Below are positions 1 to 12,545 of a stretch of 64,000 bases of DNA, one piece after another. The DNA is from Gymnorhina tibicen (taxonomy: Eukaryota; Chordata; Aves; Passeriformes; Artamidae): assembly GCA_013399875.1 (NCBI GenBank), contig VXAZ01004039.1:384977-448976 (forward strand), given 5' to 3'. Below the pieces are notes generated by a model that saw only the letters and a program-made list of their open reading frames with translations, had not been told where the DNA came from and searched no databases. A program made the position numbers and the translations under genes. Position 1 is the first letter of the stretch. Each line of letters starts with the position of its first letter.

Positions 1-3000
1 TTTGTGCAACTGCAGGGGTGGGACATTGCCCTGACAGGCTCCGGAGCCACGGGAGCGTTTCAGGAGACTGCTGTGCAAGTACGAGCAGCTGGATTTGGCT
101 GGGTCGTGCAGATGTGCAGCTTCTGCTCTTTCCAGAGTTGTGAACCTTGATGAAGAAAACTAATCCTCTCTAATTAGTGTCACGTGAGGCAGAGCCTTGT
201 GTGTTCTGTGTCCCTCAAAACACTGGAACTTTCCTGTCTGTACCCCAGGGTTTGTTACCTGTGGCCAGTGACCCAAGCCTTGCTTTATCCTGGAAGGAAA
301 TTTTCCTGCTGGCTCAAGTTTGGGCATGTTGTGATGGGCTGTGCTTGCCTGACGGAATTGGAACTGGTTTTGTTTGGTTGAGTTTGGAGTGGCTGAGTCT
401 GGGGACGGCAGCAGGGCTTTGGGTGTGTGGTCTCTCCATTCTGACCTGGGGAACTGGTACCAGTGGCAGGACTTGACGGTGACGAGGGTGTTGAAGTCAG
501 CAGTGGCAGTTCCTGACATCCAGGTCAGTGTTCCAGCAGGATCTGTGGACACCACAGCTCTAAAAGTGAGGTTGGAGAACAGCCCAGGGTGAAAATGATC
601 CACCTGTTGTATGTGCCCAGGGCAGAGTGCACACAGGATGTGTATTGTGCAAGTTCTGCTCACACCCTGGGGGTGTCACAGGTGACATCTGACCACTGTG
701 GGCTCAACGTGGCTCAGGGATGTGCTGCACCTGAACTTGCTCCACTCAGAGCTGTGGGAACGGGAAATGCGTCAGCTTTCCCTTCCCCGGGCTGCTTCTC
801 CCCTGCTTTCATCCACAGACACTGGGAAGTGGTTCAGTGTGGGTTAGGGTACGGATACAGCTCTTAATTTTGGAAATTTGCTTTCGTTTAATCAGGGTTC
901 ATCTACGGGGATGAGGCTGCCACCTGCTCCACCCAGGGCAGTGGCGGAGTCCCCATCCCTGGAAGTGTTCAGAAAACAGGTGGATCTGGCACTTCATGAT
1001 ACAGTTTGTTGGGCATGATGGGCTGTGGTCAAAGGTTGGACTCAGTGATCTTGGAGGTCTTTTCCAGCCCTAATGATTCAATGATTCTGTGATAGGCATT
1101 CTGCTGATAGCAGAGCTACCTTGAGTAGATTCCTTGCAGGAATTTGTCGTACCTGAGACTGCAAATAGCTTTCCTGCTGGGATTTTGCTGCATGTGCTGT
1201 ATCTGTAGCTCCATGGGCTTTTGGGTCACTTGGGTAGAAGATTGGAAAGACAGACTTTATGGAAGGAGAACGTTGTTGGTAACTTCTAGTCTTAAAGAAC
1301 ACGGAAAAGTCTAAGTGTGACCCTGGATGCAGTGTGGCTGGACGGCGAGGCAAGGAGATGAGGGACAGAAAGCTGTGGCTACAGGAAAGAAGAAATGAGG
1401 AAGATTGTGGCTCCCAGATTTTTTTTTCTTGGGAGGATAATGCCAGAAGTAAAAACAAGGCAAGAAGGAGTAAAAGACAAGAGGTGTTGAGCATTGAGTT
1501 GGTGGCTTAGGGGGGAAGCCGGCTGAAGAACAGGGTGGGATGGGATTCCCTTTGAGGACAGAGGGCAGAGTTCTTGGCTGGACTCAGATGGAGGAGTGAT
1601 CACTCTGGAGAGAGGAGAAGGCTGAGAGCAGACAGGGCTTCATAAACGATGGGTTGAGAGCTGCGGAAGTGTTCAGGGAGATGAAGGGCACCTGGAAAAC
1701 AGCACTCAGAGAGTGGCTGCTCTGTGGTTTTTCCATGTAACTCAAGATGCCTTAGAGGATCAAAACACTTTTCTTGTTCAGCCTCAAGTCCTTTGTTTCC
1801 CACTGTAGCTGTGTCCAGATTTGCTGCAAAGGGTGAGGCTGACATGGCAAGAGAAGGCGGGAATGAAGAGGTGACCTTGTTTTATTTAATTATTTTTTTC
1901 CCCTGGAGTTTGACACTTGGAATCAGCACCCCAGCATGTTCAACAGCCTTTTTGCTGGGATCTGAGAAGGCATCCCGCTATGTTGTCTGGAAGGACACAT
2001 GTGTGCTCTAAACTACAGCGTGGAAAGGTCAGCTGGTGCTTGTCAGAGGCAAGAGGAAATACTGCCAAAACAGTGGAATTCCTGTCAGGGCATTGAGTTT
2101 AAACATTTTTGTGGTAGCTGATGGGTGGGAATCATGTTGAAGAGAAGGAAGATTAAAAACAATAAGGAGGAAAAGTCACCAATCCAAGTGCTGGTGTTAA
2201 AACTCTCACCTGGCACGTGAAGGATGTCCATGCAATCCCACTGGGAAGCAGCGCCCTTGGAGTGTTTTGTACCTCCCATCAGGTGATTTTTCAGCACAGC
2301 ACATGTGCAAGTGACCCATGGATTTTGAGTGCTCAAGGCTGTGGTAACTCAGCTTGAGAAATCCCTCTCTGTCAGGTGAATTCCTGCTGGTGCCAGTGGA
2401 TTATCACAGGATGCTGTTTGATCTCAGCACAGGAATTTCAGTGAGGAGCCATTGGAAGAAATTAAAGAAATGTGTTTAAAATACGAAAAAGGGCTCTGGG
2501 AAGTGGTGTGAGGGATCCAAGTAGCTCTGCAGAGTGCCCGATAAGGAGCCAGCCTGGCAGCTGGAATTTGCAGAGCTGCTGCTGGGGGAGTGAGGCACTT
2601 AACACCCTGGCACATCCAAGTTCTTCCAACCAGATAAGGACATTCCTGCAGCCATCCGTGGGCTCCACGCAGTGATGCTCCTGGTAATTGCTGCTTCCTC
2701 ACAGGTGAGGATGTGGAGAACCTATCTTTGCCCTGGGAGTGCCTTGCAAATACCAGATGGAAGTGGCATTGCAGAGAGGGAGTGTTCTGGGGTGGAGGGA
2801 ATGTGCTTTATTCCTGATGGCTCACCTGGTGTTGTAGGGACTGTGCTGTGCCTCTCCTGAGCTCAGGCTGGGTCTTGCTTGGAGCAACATCTAAGTGCTG
2901 CTGAGAAGGGGCTTGTATTGCTGTGCAGCAGCTCTGAGCAGGAGGCAAGGTTTGGCTGGAAGATTTGGGGGGGTGTTTTGGGTCAGTTTTTGGCCTGATT

Positions 3001-4284
3001 TGGAGCTGAGTGTTGGCTCAGGACTCAGCAGAGCTTGGCGTGTTGTCACATGGCTGAGCTTGATGTCCTGCTGCCAGACATGGTGGCTTTGCGGAAACTT
3101 CCAATGAAAACATTCTTCCACAAAGAAATCCAAGAATTAGACAAAGTTAAACAAAATAACATCCCCGAGTGTGTTTTTGATTCATCTGCCAGCTTCTGTG
3201 CGTTCCTAGGGTGGGAGAGGCTGGATCATCAACCTGTCTCCTCCTCTCCCTCCTTTCTGCCGCCAGCCCCTTCTGCAGATCCGGCTCATCCATACTCTGA
3301 GCTTCCACCTGGATTTCTTAAACAGGATGCTTTAGTTTATTCCAGCTCTTTCTTTGCTTGGGAAGTTTTATCTCAGGCTCTTCAATTGTGTTACAGTCCC
3401 ATAGCTTTGGACCTGGTGAGCTGGGCTATGTCTGGGAGAAAACCTCCAGGATCCAAGAGCTCTTGCCTTGCCTTGCATCCACGTGGAGCCAAAACGCAGA
3501 ACAAGCAACCAGAAACCCTGGCAGTGGCTGGGCTGCAAGGAGTCCCCCAGCCCAAGCAATTGGCTCATAGGATCAGACTGGAATCAGCTGCTAAGAGAAG
3601 GATGTGTGTGGTTCTGCTCACGTCACCCTGGAGATGACACGATGTCTGGGACCTATCCTGATGTGGGAGAGACTCGGAACAGAGGCTGGCACTTGAGGCT
3701 CGCTCTTGGAGCTGTCCAACACCTTCAAAAGAAGCATTTTCACTGTTGGAATGGGTTTGAAATCCCAGTTCTGTGCAGGTCCCAGGCTTGCCTGCCCTGT
3801 AAAAGTCAGTTGCTCTAAGGGTGGAAGTTAGGGGAGGTGGCTCCAATATATTTGTGAAACCTCTGGAATAGACTTGGAGAAGGCTGGAAGCTGAAGCTGT
3901 GAGTGCTGAGTGCATTTCTGCTGCAAAGCCAGTCGGAATCTCCTCTGGATGTGCCTGAGATGCCATAGCCTGTGCAGGGTGCAAATTAAGTGCTGCAGCC
4001 AACACATAAAAGCTGGTTTCAAGCTTACCTGGTCCTGAGACTGCTCAGCCCAGGCCCTCTGTGTCCCACCTCATTCCAGGCAGCCTTGGGTCAACACTGC
4101 TGCGAGCACATCTTGGTTCCTGAAGCCCCTTGCCCACAGAGAATCCAGCTGTTCTCAGTTTTTCCTTTCCAAATGGAGCAGAGCTGGTGGGACTTGTAAA
4201 TAAAGCTGCCCTCCAAGGCTTGTGTCTGAGCTAGGAGAAACCCAGGGGTGGATACACCTCTGTGTAAACCTCCCCTGTGGAGTC
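1..4284. other. intergenic, no gene recognised
   Basis: Apart from the CR1 piece at 935-1,094, nothing identifiable. Open frames are short and show no family motif. Confidence 0.7.
935..1094 (+). mobile_element. CR1 3'-end fragment
   Basis: CR1 signature: CAGTGGCGGAGTCCCCATCC, then GTTGGACTCAGTGATCTTGG, ending in ATTCAATGATTCTGTGAT, the 8-bp-repeat type CR1 tail. Confidence 0.9.
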
Positions 4285-4672
4285 AGGCTGAGGAGGCTGG
4301 GGCATCAGCCTGGAGAAAAGAAGGTTGTGTGGAGATCTTAGAGCAGCCTTCCAGGATCTGAGGGGACTACAGGGAAGCCGGAGAGGGACCGTCGTCAGGA
4401 ACTGGAGTGACAGGACAAGAGGGAATTGATTCAAACTGAGAGTAGGTTTAGATGGAATATTGGGAAGAAATTCCTCCCTGTGAGGGGGGTGAGGCCCTGG
4501 CACAGGGTGCCCAGAGAAGCTGTGGCTGCCCCATCCCTGGAAGTGTCCAAGGCCAGGTTGGACAGGGCTTGGAGCAGCCTGGGACAGTGGAAGGTGTCCC
4601 TGCCCCATGGCAGGGGGTGGAATGGGATGAGCTTTAAGGTCCCATCCAACCCTTGACATTCTGGGATTCCAT
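4285..4672 (+). mobile_element. CR1 3'-end fragment (about 390 bp)
   Basis: Contains CCTGTGAGGGGGGTGAGGCC, GCCCAGAGAAGCTGTGGCTG and GGAAGGTGTCCCTGCCCCAT, then a degenerate tail near 4,670. The upstream part (GACAGGACAAGAGGGA) is also CR1. Confidence 0.92.
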
Positions 4673-5395
4673 GTAGGGAAAGTGCCATGCTGGGGGTGAT
4701 TCATGGTGCACAAGGAAAAATAACTGCATTGTCTGTCTGTGGTGATGCAGATGGGACAGAGGTTGGGGAGAGCTCTCTAGGAAATGCTGAAGGGCAGTGA
4801 ATACTAGGGTTTGATGGAAAAGGCTTGAAGGAATAGGGAAGTGGAGTGACTAAATTGTCTTTGCAGACATGCTGAAGTCTCAGGAGGTGGGGAGACAGGA
4901 AGCTGCTGTGGAAAGAGGATATTGATACCATGGGCATGATGAAAGGATGAGCTGAGCAGGGAGATGGTCAAATACCAGGGAAAAACAGCTATGTTGACCT
5001 GACAGGAGGCTTCAGGCTCTGTGTTGGGTAAATGTAATGTTTGGAGTATCTCTTTTTGAATATAAACAGTGTTTCATGGAGCAGCTGGACAGGACACCCC
5101 TTGGAAAGAACCCAGGCTTGGTCCTGGCTGATGCACAGGACCAGGCATGGATTTAGTGGAGAGCTGCTCTGTACCAGTGACCAGAGTGGGTTGGATCTGC
5201 AGTCCTGCTGGGCAGGGAAAGAGAAAGAGCAAAGGGGGTGAAAAACAGAAAAAAAACCCCAATGAAAAACGAAAACGCACCAAAAAAATCCGACAGCTAA
5301 ATTATTATTTAATCTTGAAAGAAATGGTGGCTGAGGCTGCCTCGCTGAAGGATTTATAGGAGCATCCAGGAATGGTGGGGAAGCAAGGCCGGGGA

Positions 5396-5603
5396 GGGTT
5401 AGATTGGATATTAGGGAAAATTTCTTCACCAAAAGGATGGTGAGACATTGGAACAGGCTAGCCAGGGTAGTAGTGGGATTCCCATCCCTGGAGGGATTTA
5501 AAAACTCTGTGGATGTGGCACTTGGGGACATGGTTAGAGGTGGCCTTGGCAGTGCTGGGGTGGGGTTGGACTCGATGATCCTGGAGGGCTTTTCCATCCT
5601 GTT
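5396..5603 (+). mobile_element. CR1 3'-end fragment
   Basis: GATTGGATATTAGGGAAAAT, GGTGAGACATTGGAACAGGC and GTTGGACTCGATGATCCTGG mark a CR1 copy of the subtype ending in a short TTTTCCA tail. Confidence 0.92.
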
Positions 5604-6698
5604 AGCTGTCAGTTAACTGGAAATAGCACAGGGGAAATTAAACATGGGAAGAGGGGGTTGCTGACAGCTTTTCCGGGATTCGTGAGAGTGGGAAACCTGT
5701 GCTGCATCTCCAAGGGGCCCTTCCAGAGGGTGCCATCATAGATTGACTACCAAATTTTACTTCTGAAGCAAAGGAGTGGTTTATAGGGGGACTGAGGAGA
5801 CAATTGGTCTTGGAACTCTTACAAAACCACGAAGGGATGGTGAAAACCCACTGAAAAGTTTGCTGGCTTGATCCTCTCTCCAGCAGGATGGTGCTGGCAG
5901 CTGAGCTGTGGGCCCAGCTGGTCTACAAATGCCCTTTGTAGCCTGGGTGATGGCAGCAACTTGGGTGGGAATCGGGGCCACCTCCGTAACAAAGGTGTTT
6001 TCGGAGGCAGTGTCCAGCAGAAATCCCGGCTGTTGCTCTTGGAAGACAAGTGAAGCTTCAGGTGATGCCGTGTCAGTCCTTCCTTCTCCGACATCGTGTT
6101 ACCTCAGGATATCTTGGTCCTACCTGCCGAGGCCATTCCTCGCTTTGTTTTGGCACCGTTGGGATGTAGCAAAGAACGTGGATTCTGGGAAGAGCTGTGA
6201 GTTCCAGCTCTGCTCAGCTTTTGGGAAAACAGGATCGCACGTCAGAGCCGGGTTTGGGTGTCTGCAGGGAGTTGTTGTGCCCTGGGGGATCCACGCTGGA
6301 TCCTCGGTGCCGGTGCCCCGGGATGGTGTTGGCTGCTCCCCAATCCCGCCGTGGTGCCAGTGCTGTGCAACGTCAGAGTCTTGGCTTTTGGGGTGCGTCC
6401 TCCAAAGACTCTCAGCCAGAAAGCTGTACCTGGGAGCAGCAGGAATGCTGCTTCCAAGAAACAGGAGGACTTCCTGGGACAGAACCAACTGCCCTTAGGT
6501 TGCTGCCGCAGGTCTGAAGACGTGTGGTCACCCAGGCTGGGGCCACCTCCGGAGTGGCTTCTCCTCATTAACCCCAGTGTGATTCCCAGACCCACAGAGG
6601 AGATGCTGTTGTTCTGCTCCTTGTTCTAACTTTACTTACCAGATACAATCCCATTCCCTTGGATGTTCAAAATTAGTGTCCAAGTTATTTTTGGAGCA

Positions 6699-6911
6699 AG
6701 AGTCTGATGAGGAGCAGCTGGGGGGGCTCAACCTGGAGAAGAGAAGGCCCAGGGGGTACCTTCTCACTCTGTCCAACTCCCTGATGGGAGGGTGGAGCTG
6801 GGGGGGTTCAGGCTCTGCTCCCAAGGGAACAAGTGGAAACAGCCTCAGGTTGCACTGGGGGATGTTTAGGTTGGATATTAGGAAAACATTTCTTCACAGA
6901 AAGGACTGTCC
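6699..6911 (+). mobile_element. CR1 internal fragment, 3' end missing
   Basis: GGCTCAACCTGGAGAAGAGA, AACTCCCTGATGGGAGGGTG and GTTTAGGTTGGATATTAGGA, then the match is lost. Truncated on both sides. Confidence 0.88.
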
Positions 6912-8699
6912 TCTTACAAGGGCTGCGGGGCCATAAACACCCAAACAATTCCTGCTGTGGGTAAACTGGATTTACCCATCAGTGCAGTGAAATTTGTCCC
7001 CTTTCCCCCTCTCTGATCCGTTCCACACAACACCTCACATTCAGTTTCTGGCTGAGAAGTGAGTGACGTTGTCACGGAGCATTGGAATTACAGTAAGTCT
7101 TTAGGGATAAATTAAAGTTAATGCAGCTGCTGACCCAGGGGTTAGGTTTGTCCTTTTCCCTTGTGTAACACTGGTGTAATGAGGAGTGCCCCAGACTGTG
7201 GACAATTATCCATACTGGAAAGCTTCAGCATGACTCCCAAACAAGGAAGAGAAGAGTTTAATAATGAGAAGCTTAATGCCCTTGGTTGTACACGCAGGGT
7301 TTTGCTGCAAGAAGGGACTTGTGGATATTGTCTCCGAGTCTATAGAAACACATAATTCTCTCAAAGCTCCTTTGTTCCTTTGGGTAGCCTGAGCCATGCT
7401 GGGTGTGTGTCTCTAATCTTGAAATCTATGAGCTTTAAGGAAAAAATTAAGTTAATTAAAGCAGTTTTTACATGTATTGTCAAGGCGGTGCTTCTGAGTG
7501 TGGGACCAGACTGCTTGGATCCATGATCACTGAAACACAGGAATCTCTTACCATTATCCCCTCCCAAAATCTGCTTAATTTGGACTAGAGCAGTTCGTAA
7601 CTCTGGTGTTTAGGGAATTAATATCCTATTTCTCAACGTGTCTGCTCAATAGACGCTGAATCCCAGGGGGGAAATTGGGAGCCATAGGAAGGAGAGGTGG
7701 GTGGGAGAGCACATTAAGCAGCCGGCACTCCCACGAATATATTTCCTCCTAGCAAGTCGTTGATGAGGTGCTCTGGATTTGCAGGAAGCTTGAGTGCTGC
7801 CACTTCTTTTTATCTCCTTCCTGTGTCCTGGCAGAGTTCATCTGGCAGTAATTGGTGACAGGTTTGTGTTTTCCTCCAGCTCCCTGCAGCAGAAACTCTC
7901 CCTTCCCTTCGCTGCCGGTGGCGAAGTCGTGGTTCCAAGGGCCTTGGTGGTCGGACCCCTGTGTGGAGCTTGTTGGCTCCCCACGTACATTCCTCAGCCA
8001 GGAGCAACACCTTGTACCACTTCCAAAGTTCATTTGGGCTCCTTTCACCTGACACTGGTGCTGGGCAGGTTCTCGGGGTTCTAAAACCTGAGGGTTTCCT
8101 GGTTTTCCTGTCCCTGTGGGGTGAGGTGGCTGCAGGGCCAGAGTCCAGGTTTGGTGAGCTGGTGTTGCTGCCTGTGTCAGCCACCACAGAATCTGGATGT
8201 CAGAGCCACAGAAAACAGCAGAAAACTGCCAAATGGGGCTCTTTTAGCATTGCTTTAATTTGCTCCCTTAAAAATCCCAGAGTCTGGAATCCTGTCCTTA
8301 GGTGAACACCTTGTTGAGGTGCTGCAGCAAGTTCCCAGCCCTGAAGAACCAAAACCTGGAAAACCAATGGGCTCTAATAGGGAAAATGTCTTCATGCATG
8401 TCATTTTATTAAAAAGATTTAATTAGTTTTGGGGTTTTTTCCACATTGGAGGAAAACTTTTCCTTCACACGTGGCGCAGATGCCAGTAACACGTCAGTCC
8501 TTGAGCATCGCCCAGAGCTTGGACACCCCCAGCACAGGAAAGAAGGAAATTGTTTGTGCTTGACTGCAAAAATACGGTAATCTGGGAGGCCATTTGGTGG
8601 AGGAAGCAGCTCTAAGTGTCGATTAATTGCTCAGAGTTTGTTTTTAATTTCCCAATCTCAAGTTTTCATTCTTTCCCTGTGCAGCCCAGAAACCCCCCT

Positions 8700-9236
8700 G
8701 TGCTGGGCTGGTCCCCAGCGTGGGCAGCAGGAAGGGGTTGGGATTCTGCCCCTCGGCCCCGCTCAGCTGAGACCCCACCTGCAGAGCTGCCCCAGCCCTG
8801 GGGCCAGCACAGGGAGGACGTGGAGCTGCTGGGGAGAGCCCAGAGGAGGCACCAGGGTGCTCAGAGGGATGGAGCATCCAGGAAAGGCTGGGAGAGCTGG
8901 GATTGTTCAGCCTGGAGAGCAGAAGCTGATTGTGGTCTTTCAGTATCTGAAAGCCACAGGACTTCCGACAAGGGCAGGGCAGTAACAGGACAAGGGGGAA
9001 TGGCTTCAAACTGAAAGAGGGTGGGTTTAGATTAAATATTAGAAAGAAATTCTTCCCTGTGAGGGTGGGGAGGCCCTGGCACAGGTTGCCCAGAGAAGCT
9101 GTGGCTGCCCCATCCCTGGAAGTGTCCAAGGCCAGGCTGGAAAGGGCTGGGAGCAGCCTGGGCTAGTGGAAGATGTCCCTGCCCATGGCAAAGATGAGCT
9201 TTAAGGTCCCTTCCAACCCAAACCATTCCATGATTG
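8700..9236 (+). mobile_element. CR1 3'-end fragment, longest copy (about 540 bp)
   Basis: Covers GGAGAGCTGGGATTGTTCAG, GTGAGGGTGGGGAGGCCCTG and TTCCAACCCAAACCATTCCA. The left limit is approximate. No reverse-transcriptase reading frame remains. Confidence 0.88.
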
Positions 9237-11099
9237 CATGAAGACAAGTCACTCACTTTGCTCAGCTGCTGTGTCTCTTGTTGCAGGCCTCCACAACCTT
9301 TTCAGGAGCTGCAAAGGGCAACTCAGGAATCACAGGAGAAGCTTCCACAAGTCTGTTTGCTTGCAGCAGATGGTGCTTGTAAGGATAAAGGGGTTGTGTC
9401 CCGGGAGGGGCTGGCTTGTCCTGGGGCTCTCCCTTCAGGGGAGTTCTGCTGTCAGGATGTATTTGGGGCTACTATGAGTTCCTCTTTTGGGAGTTCCACC
9501 CCTAGGACGCTTCAGGCTCGTTCTGCCTCTACCAGCAGTGAGATGAGCACATGCCATGGGAAAGGGATGCTCTTGGAGAGCAAAGCCCACATTCCCTGGG
9601 ACTGCTGGCAGGGGCTTCTCTGGGTGGTCCCTAAAGGTAAATGAGGGGAAAAAGGCTGAACAGAGACCCCCTTTCTCCCAGAACGGGGCACAGGAGGACC
9701 TGGAATGTGCAGCCCCCATGGGTGAATCCTGGTGGGATGTGGTGCAAAGCGGCCTCTCTTCTCCCTGCCCCCATGAATCCTCTGCAAAACATGGCTGTGG
9801 CCATCCCACTCACCCCAGGATTTCCTTCATCAGGGATCTTTAGGGTAAATTCCTCTGTAATTGAGTCCTGCAAAGCTGTCAAATGAGTTGTAAACCCAAT
9901 TTGTGTGTGTGGGCCCCCCTGCTCCAAAGAGATCCAGAATTTCCCAAGCCCTTTGGCCACACTTTGGGGAGGGAATGCTCCATTCTAAATGCTCCAAAAC
10001 TAAATGCTTAGTTTTGCCCCACTGGGCTGCATCCTGGTTCCACTGCAGAGGGTTTGATGCCACCAAAGGCTCATGAACTTGTTTGATGTGTTCGAAACGT
10101 TCTTCCCCGTTGCAGCTTGTGCCAAGCTGTCCCTGTGGGCGGCACGTTCCAGCCTGGCACGCTCCAGCCCTGAGAGCCTCGTTCCTTGGCTTGTCCAAAC
10201 AAAGGCAGGTGGCTGGTGTGCTCGGCAAGGGAAGCAGGAGCCATGCTCCGAGCATGGCCTGAAGGAAACAAACGGGTGGGAGCTGTACCCTTTGTGGGGA
10301 GGTTTCCGGAAACAACAAAGTTGTTGGCCAGGCTGAGACCTGGGCAGGGCCTGGAGAGGTGTGGGAGCAGCTGGCACAGCTCCAGTGACCCACGGGGCAG
10401 CTCCTCCACGTGCCCTGGGCAAACAAAGCAGCACCTGCGTGGCAGCACCTGAGCCAACACTGGCAGGAGGCAGCAAGGGGTCAAGAGGGCTGGCAGGTTG
10501 AAGGGACCTTTTCTAAGCTCCCAGGAATGTCAGAACCCGGAGCAAAACATGTCTGCGTTACCCTCTGACCCCAGCAAGGTGTGGAATCCCCAGGAACGAG
10601 CTGGCTTTGCTTCCTGAATGTCCCCCAGGATTCCAGCACAGCATTCCTGTCCCTGCTGCTGTGTCCAGGGCTGTTCCTTAAGAAGGTAGTAGAGTAGATA
10701 CTATGAAAAATTTAGTCACAGAAAGGGTTTCAGGCGTTGGAACGGGGCTGCCCAGGGAAGTGGTGGAGTCACCATCCCTGGAAGTGTTCCTAAAACATGT
10801 GGGTGTGGCACTCGAGGCCACAGGTTAGAGGTGAACTCCCTGGTGCTGGCTGATGGTTGGACTTGGTGATCTCAAAGGACTTTCCCAACCCTGAGGATTC
10901 CATGGCCGTTGGGAGCAGGGCAGTAAGGATGCTCCCCCACCACGCAGAGGGATCCCCCAGCCCAGCAGCACGAAGGACAGTCACACCCGGGCTGGGCACA
11001 GCAGGCAGGTGTCACCTGCACGGCCGCGCCGTCCCTGGGGACCTCCCTGCTGCTGCAGAACCTCGAGAGGCCGTGCCCCGCTGGCATCCCCAGCTCCAG
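9237..11099. other. intergenic, no gene recognised
   Basis: One CR1 piece at 10,690. A few splice-acceptor-like sites (for example near 9,286 and 10,114) have no convincing exon attached. Confidence 0.65.
10690..10900 (+). mobile_element. CR1 3'-end fragment
   Basis: GGGAAGTGGTGGAGTCACCA and GATGGTTGGACTTGGTGATC, ending in CCCAACCCTGAGGATTCCAT. Confidence 0.9.
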
Positions 11100-11280
11100 G
11101 CTGGGCTCACGTCAGAGGGGCGGTTCCGTGTGCTCCGGGATAAGGCCGAGCTGTGGAACATCCTCCCCGTGGAGCCGCTTGGCGTTTGTTTGCTGACGGA
11201 GATAAGGGCTGGCGTGGGCTCGGCCGCACGTGGGGCTGCGCCTCTTGCGCAACCCCGTGAGTATGAAAACAAACCCTGGT
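11100..11280. promoter_or_regulatory. candidate enhancer: dense transcription-factor motifs
   Basis: CpG-rich island in intergenic DNA with two GATAAG sites (11,139 and 11,201), a FOX-like GTTTGTTTG (about 11,185), an E-box CACGTG (11,227-11,232) and a perfect C/EBP palindrome TTGCGCAA (11,245-11,252). Function is inferred from motif density only. Confidence 0.3.
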
Positions 11281-11641
11281 CTTTCCTCTTCCCTTCACCC
11301 CTGGCATTTAGTGGAAATGCTGATGGGCCCGGATGGTAGTTTTACGTTTGTTTGTTGCTTTCTTGCTGGCCAAAGTCCTTGTTGCCACAGATTTTCGGTT
11401 AAGCTTTTTTCTGGAAAGCTCTGCCACGGAAAAGGAGGCGTGCCCAGGAGGGAGGACCTGGGGCTCTGTGCAGGTCCTTCAGGGGAGGTGGTGGTGGGAT
11501 GCACTGACCAGGGCTGAAACAGGGCCATCTCCTGGGGCCAGCAGGAAAACTTCAGCCTGGAAGATGGAGGAAAACTTGGATAAGACCAAAATACTTGAAT
11601 GTTTTGAAGGTAGCAAACCCAGTGGGGAACACACAAGGGAA

Positions 11642-11710
11642 TCATGGAGTGGTTTGGGTTGTAAGGGACCTTTAAAGGTCATCCAGACCAATCCTCCTGG
11701 TGTGAGCGGG
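11642..11710 (-). mobile_element. short CR1 tail fragment
   Basis: Inverted tail: GGAGTGGTTTGGGTTGTAAG followed by GGGACCTTTAAAGGTCATCC. Only about 70 bp retained. Confidence 0.85.
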
Positions 11711-12157
11711 CAGTTGTACCTGGGAGAAATTCAGATAGCACTGAGGCTATGCAGGGAGAGCTGAGGAGCAGCAGATGTCAGAGCTGAGTGACACAGTGCC
11801 AGGGTGGGGTGGCTGCCTGTCACCTGTCCCCACCACGCCCCGGGATGGAGCCAGGTGTTTGCTGAGCTGCTGTGTCAGGATGGGTCAGCATGTCCCGCCC
11901 TGGACCGCATCCTTACAGTGAGGGATCTCCATCCAGGGAGCCGTGGAGGCAGGCAAAGGGCCTCAGCAGCAGAGGTGGTGCTGGAAAATGGTCTCCTGGG
12001 CTGTGAGGACCTTGCAGTGACCCAGAGCCTGGCCAGAAGGGCAGAGCTGGGTGTCACACCGTGCCTCTGTGGGCACAGTGGGTATTACCTGCAGAGGGCC
12101 TTGGTGGGGTGGGGTGTTCAGTGCAGCCTTCTGTGAAAAATCTCACCCTGGGCTTTT

Positions 12158-12545
12158 GTAGAATCACAGAATGGTTTGCTTTGAAAGGGACCTTGAAGCT
12201 CATCTCATTCCACTCCCTGCCACGAGCAGGGACACTTTCCACTAGCCCAGGTTTCTCCCAGCCCTGTCCAGCCTGGCCTTGGACACTTCCAGGGCTGGGG
12301 CAGCCACAACTTCTGTGGGCACCCTGTGCCAGGGCCTCACCTCCCTCACAGGGAACAACTTTTTCCCAGTATCCCATCTAAATCTCTCCTCTCTTAGTTT
12401 AAAACCCTCTCCCCTTGTCCTATCACTATTTGCTTGTGTAAAAGTTTGCTCTCTCTCTTTTTAAGCCCCTGTAAGCACCAAAAGGCTGCAGTAAGGTCTC
12501 CCCAAACATTTTCTTCTCCAGGTGAACACCCCCGTCTCTCTCAGC
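12158..12545 (-). mobile_element. CR1 3'-end fragment (about 390 bp)
   Basis: Begins GAATCACAGAATGGTTTGCT, continues through CCTGGCCTTGGACACTTCCA to CTCCAGGTGAACACCCCC, which is the reverse of CR1. Confidence 0.93.

Larger units (their letters stand above)
4673..8699. other. intergenic, no gene recognised
   Basis: Two CR1 pieces (5,396 and 6,699). The stretch around 7,050-7,560 is AT-rich and free of recognised repeats. No coding signal. Confidence 0.7.

Noticed and set aside
9286..9400. Splice-acceptor-like site followed by a short open stretch
   Set aside because: No matching donor and no protein similarity; such sites are common by chance.
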